The notes below the pieces were generated by a model. The model made no database searches, was not told the origin of the DNA, and saw nothing but the letters and a program-made list of their open reading frames with translations. The position numbers and the translations under genes were made by a program. From Plakobranchus ocellatus (taxonomy: Eukaryota > Mollusca > Gastropoda > Plakobranchidae), in contig BLXT01004298.1 of the NCBI GenBank assembly GCA_019648995.1, positions 377,794 through 402,889 on the forward strand: 25,096 bases of DNA, given 5' to 3'. Of this stretch, positions 22,033-25,096 are shown one piece after another; within the stretch, counting starts at the first letter, position 1, and every line of letters begins with the position of its first letter.

Positions 22033-24779
22033 GTAGACCCCATTTTAATTAAAGCACGTTCATTAGAATGAAAGAAATGTGTAATGGTTTGATTTTTCAT
22101 GAAAATGTAGACATCCACCGGTCTCTGCTCAGACCCTATGACCGTTACACATGCGTTGATTGACGACGACCATGTCATAGGCAACAACATAAAAGATCTA
22201 GATCTAATCTAGATCTAGATCAAGATCTAAGTAAAAAGGCCAGAAACCGAGCGTCTAGAATTTTAGTCAAAACCCATTTACACACAGATAAAAATTTGGG
22301 CAAGACTCTTTAATTTTCTTACAAGAAATACTGGCAAATTTTTTTTTTGAGGCACGCACGAAAAATCAATTCTAATTTCTAGATACCTAATCTAGGATAA
22401 TCCTTTCCATCTGCGGTCCCAGGGAGTAACTGCAGGTTTTGTTTAGGCCTACGATAATATAGACAAAATAATGTGATTATATTTGATAAGATTCGATCTA
22501 GATAGGGCCTATAAAACACGAGATCGTAAGTCTTAAAAATTTTGTTTCATTTTCACACTATCGCATATTTTTTTTTCTCTCTACATCAAACAAATCAACT
22601 AAATCTGGATCTAAAACTTGTTTCATTTCGTCAGATTTATCGGTTTTGTAGGGACCATAGATGGTAAGGATTACGGATCTAGATAATGGCATAGATCTAA
22701 TGCTTTTAAAGCAGACTTTAATTAACAGCAAAAAGCAAAAGGAACCATCTCCTTAATGAAAGGATATACTTCATTAAAAGCATTAAAACTTCTGAAGATG
22801 GATGTTAGGGAGCTTTTCAATTTACTACTACTGGAACCCTCGAACAGCAACTGACCTTCATTATCGAATGAGCTAATCACCTAAGCTGATGTTTAGCTTG
22901 ATGATAAAAATTCAGAAAAATATCACTATTATGTGACAAAGAAAGACAAGCCTAAACCTGGAAGTGTAAATGATGCACTGGATCTAGTAACAAAAAAAAT
23001 TGATAATGTGTGAGAATTATTTATTTTTTTTTGCAAATGATTAATTAACTCTTAAACCGTTAAGTTTTTTTTCTCTCACGAAGCAATCAGATAGAATGTG
23101 TAGTTCAAAACGTAAAGGAAGTAGTCCGGGGGCTAATAAAGTAGTTTTGGAATAATTTGGACAGTCTAAAATTCAAAACAAGTTAACAGAAACAGCAAAC
23201 CCATCGGACGCTGGCAACATCCAGTACCATGAATCTTACAAATTATTGGACGCTCCCAGCGTCCAGCACCGGTTTATGAGTTAAGGCTATGCATAAATCA
23301 ATCACATTCTTTTTATATAAATAACAACATTTGAAGAAGTGAAGGCTAGTGTTAGAATTGATTGACATCTGTTTAAATATAAGTCTTAGCTAAAAACAAC
23401 TGTGACCAGAGAGAGAGACTAATAATTTTGATAAAACATGACTGACATTTCTTGAAGAAACTCAAGGTAGTGTACTATTACTAGAAATAAATTTTATTGA
23501 GTAAGGCAAAAATGTAAAATTCACAGATGTTCAGGGAATGGAGGCCTATTTGCAAGGGGAGGGGAGGGTGTGGTAGTGATTGTGTATGGTTGCTGATTAG
23601 GTCCCATCTGAGATTTGCAGGGACCCTTTTGTCGTGGGTTCGAGGTCCACCACAGGTGCCCTGGCCTGACGGAGGTCCACCTTGTTGTGGACTGTCTATA
23701 CAAAAGCCAAATCACTGATAAGGGCCTATGACATAACCTGCCATATATACAATATTATGTAATATATGTGATGATCAGTCTAATGTCATAAGAAATGCAG
23801 GTAAAGTAACGAATGCAATTTTAGTAGTAGTCTGCTAAATTTCTTCTTTCTCAAACCCTGAATATTTGGGTAAATGGGTACTATTACTATTATTTTAGGG
23901 CAAATTGGCTGGTAATTTGATTCACCAATCAACAGTGTGAAGGAGTTTGAGGAAAGTGTAGAAAGATATAAAGACACAAAGAAGGCATTTGATTGGGAAA
24001 ACAGAGTAGTTTGACAAACTCATGATTGTCAGGAATCTCAATTCAGTTGTTCTTTGGGCGTGCTTGGATCTGGCCTCTTCTTTTTTTTTTTTTTAACATT
24101 ACTTATGTGTCCTAAATGTTATACTAGGACTTACCAAAAAAGAGAAGAAAAAAAATGTGACTGCGAGTTATAAAACTGTTACCTGCAAGGGAGGGAAGGG
24201 AGAGAGTGTTTGGTCACCAATTGTTTCATAACACAACTGGATAAGACTAAAAAGGGACCATTTTTTGACTATCATCATTCAAAATGCTTTGTGCATCTGA
24301 ACTTGTTCACAGAAGAATTTTTTTTGTTTTCCTGTTCAGTTCACTCCTGTGAAGGCCAGGTCTACTTTATCAAACCTTCTCTTCAACTGTTGTGAGTAAA
24401 ATTTGCTGACTATTTGAATAAACTGAAATGAGACGACTTGATTGAAGCACTTTTTAGGCCAAGTGCAAATGGGAGAAGACAAGCAGGAGCAGTTAAAGTT
24501 AAGATTAGGTCTTGGTGGATAGGGCTGCGACACTTCCTATTGAGTGCAATGATTTCTATAAGCATTGTTTATGATTATAAACCTTTCTGAAAGGTAAACG
24601 AGTTAACTCTCATAAATGTTTAATCCTAAGATGTGTCCCCTTTTTATAATTTTATCTAATTTGCTATTGTTTTGTGTTTTAGACTGGACAAGAGAAGATG
24701 AAGAAACTGATGATGTCAACGTGTGGGAAGATAATTGGGATGATGACAACATTGGTGATGACTTCTCCAAGCAATTAAG
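21960..24779 (+). CDS. SEM1: 26S proteasome / BRCA2-associated acidic protein SEM1 (DSS1), 3' partial
   Basis: SEM1/DSS1 is an intrinsically disordered acidic protein of about 70 residues. It is a 19S proteasome lid subunit, stabilises BRCA2, and joins the TREX-2 mRNA export complex. Two exons are present: 21960-22032 ([20 protein letters not shown] to PAE plus one base) and 24683-24779 (D-W-T-R through [19 protein letters not shown] plus two bases). The two acidic clusters, [15 protein letters not shown] and [10 protein letters not shown], are nearly identical to human SEM1. The two exons cover 56 of about 70 residues. The C-terminal helix (about 13 residues, ELEKHG-like) is not found before the window ends, so a third exon must lie further right. 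Intron 1 is about 2.65 kb and packed with mobile elements. Confidence 0.92.
22194..22229. repeat. AGATCT/CTAGAT repeat cluster in SEM1 intron 1
   Basis: Imperfect AGATCTAGATCT units, the same hexamer family as at 19569-19592 and, in shorter form, at 4112-4130. Confidence 0.8.
22396..22675. mobile_element. MITE copy 2, in SEM1 intron 1
   Basis: It aligns with 19238-19477 in the same orientation across its length: inverted-repeat ends, TTTAGGCCTACGATAATAT, TTTTCACACTATCGCAT and CAGATTTATCGGTTT blocks. The ends are more diverged, and the shared flank is reduced to ATCTAG (22390-22395 and 22677-22682). Small insertions make it about 280 bp. Confidence 0.85.
22726..23013 (+). pseudogene. Broken ORF of unknown origin in SEM1 intron 1
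   Basis: One frame of 96 codons is interrupted by only three in-frame stops (22852, 22882, 22894) and ends with TGA at 23011-23013. The first part, [20 protein letters not shown], looks like a helical SAM-like fragment. The last part reads [20 protein letters not shown] with protein-like composition. I do not recognise a family. It may be a transposon gene remnant lying between the two MITEs. Confidence 0.35.
23049..23280. mobile_element. TTAA-flanked piggyBac-like MITE, in SEM1 intron 1
   Basis: TTAA at 23045-23048 and 23281-23284 bounds a 232-bp segment whose ends are inverted: CTCTTAAACCG and CGGTTTATGAG (10 of 11 match). Inside, near the right end, is a perfect hairpin TGGACGCT-CCC-AGCGTCCA (23247-23265) and a diverged related copy starting near 23206. 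TTAA duplication plus subterminal repeats points to piggyBac-type mobilisation. There is no transposase. Confidence 0.7.
23571..23715 (+). mobile_element. SINE-B copy 3, in SEM1 intron 1
   Basis: It shares the GAGATTTGCAGGGACCCTTT, GGGTTCGAGGTCC (B-box), CCTGGCCTGACGGAGG and CTATACAAAA blocks with the other copies. The 5' head is degraded, so the left edge is approximate, and no clear target-site duplication was found. Confidence 0.82.
24683..24779 (+). CDS. SEM1: SEM1 exon 2
   Basis: The acceptor is GTTTTAG after a T-rich tract. The exon encodes 32 residues with the second acidic cluster and ends in phase 2 at TTAAG before GTTACT. That donor is weak beyond the GT. If unspliced, the frame adds R-L-L-C-S-V-F and stops at TGA (24799-24801). 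Confidence 0.9.
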
Positions 24780-24801
24780 GTTACTTTGCAGTGTATTTTG
24801 A

Positions 24802-25096
24802 GTTGCCTTCATCTACAAAATAGAAATCCTGATTTCATTGCAATTTTTTTTTCTTAAGAAAAAGAACAAACGTTTGCCTTATTTCTCAAAAACAGAAAAT
24901 AAATTAATGGAATTCATCATTTATTTTGAGTAATGACCATGGCTGTTATTAGTACTTCTTTTTTTCTTTTCAGTAATGTCATCTGAAATCTAAATTTTTA
25001 TCGGTTCAGATTTATGAGTCAAATGTCACATGTATGTAACGGTTTAAGGATGAGACACTTTCAAAATTTTTTTTTTTTTTTTTTTTAAAGTATTTT
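24802..25096. other. Start of SEM1 intron 2 (partial)
   Basis: AT-rich with a T-run near 25067-25086. A pyrimidine-rich acceptor-like site at 24961-24974 exists, but the sequence after it gives an immediate stop and no ELEKHG-like helix, so the final SEM1 exon is outside the window. Confidence 0.6.

Noticed and set aside
23521..23718. Overlapping open frames on both strands near 23.6 kb
   Set aside because: They fall within the GC-richer SINE-B copy 3 and have no protein family features.
24968..25000. Possible third SEM1 exon after CTTTTCAG at 24967-24974
   Set aside because: The joined frame stops after four codons and has no ELEKHG-like residues.

Overview
The window looks like animal nuclear DNA, most likely from a mollusc and possibly a gastropod. 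It is AT-rich, its genes are split by GT-AG introns, and it carries CA/TA microsatellites, tRNA-derived SINEs, MITEs and decayed LINE pieces. TACATGTA-, TACCGGTA- and TAGATC-type palindromes are frequent, which I associate with mollusc genomes; the clade assignment is inference. I see no bacterial, viral, CRISPR or true tRNA/rRNA features.

Three protein-coding genes can be supported. (1) A plus-strand gene at 3692-10920 has five inferred coding exons and a product of about 728 residues. It joins an N-terminal THAP DNA-binding domain to seven C-terminal C2H2 zinc fingers. (2) A minus-strand gene, 19853 down to 16115, has five coding exons encoding a complete 231-residue ribulose-phosphate 3-epimerase (RPE). 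(3) A plus-strand gene starting at 21960 encodes the small acidic proteasome/BRCA2 partner SEM1 (DSS1). Its first two coding exons are present, and the last one lies beyond the right edge. Genes 1 and 2 are convergent; genes 2 and 3 are divergent, with start codons about 2.1 kb apart.

Layout: 1-3691 holds no recognised gene, only microsatellites, hairpins and the tail of an RTE-like LINE on the minus strand. 3692-11145 is the THAP/zinc-finger gene with its poly(A) signals; intron 3 carries a SINE. 11146-16114 is mostly unassigned, with one SINE. 16115-19853 is RPE, whose first intron holds a MITE. 19854-21959 is the RPE/SEM1 intergenic region: a SINE lies next to the RPE start codon, and a second SINE is nested in a LINE relic. 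21960 to the end is SEM1, whose large first intron holds a second copy of the same MITE, a TTAA-flanked piggyBac-like MITE, a broken ORF and a third SINE-B copy.

The genes have unrelated jobs (transcriptional regulation, pentose phosphate pathway, proteasome and homologous recombination), so no shared pathway is implied. The most notable points are a 31-base microexon that sets the frame between the THAP domain and the zinc fingers, two intact-looking target-site duplications marking SINE insertions, and a MITE family with 8-bp duplications found in the first introns of both divergent genes.
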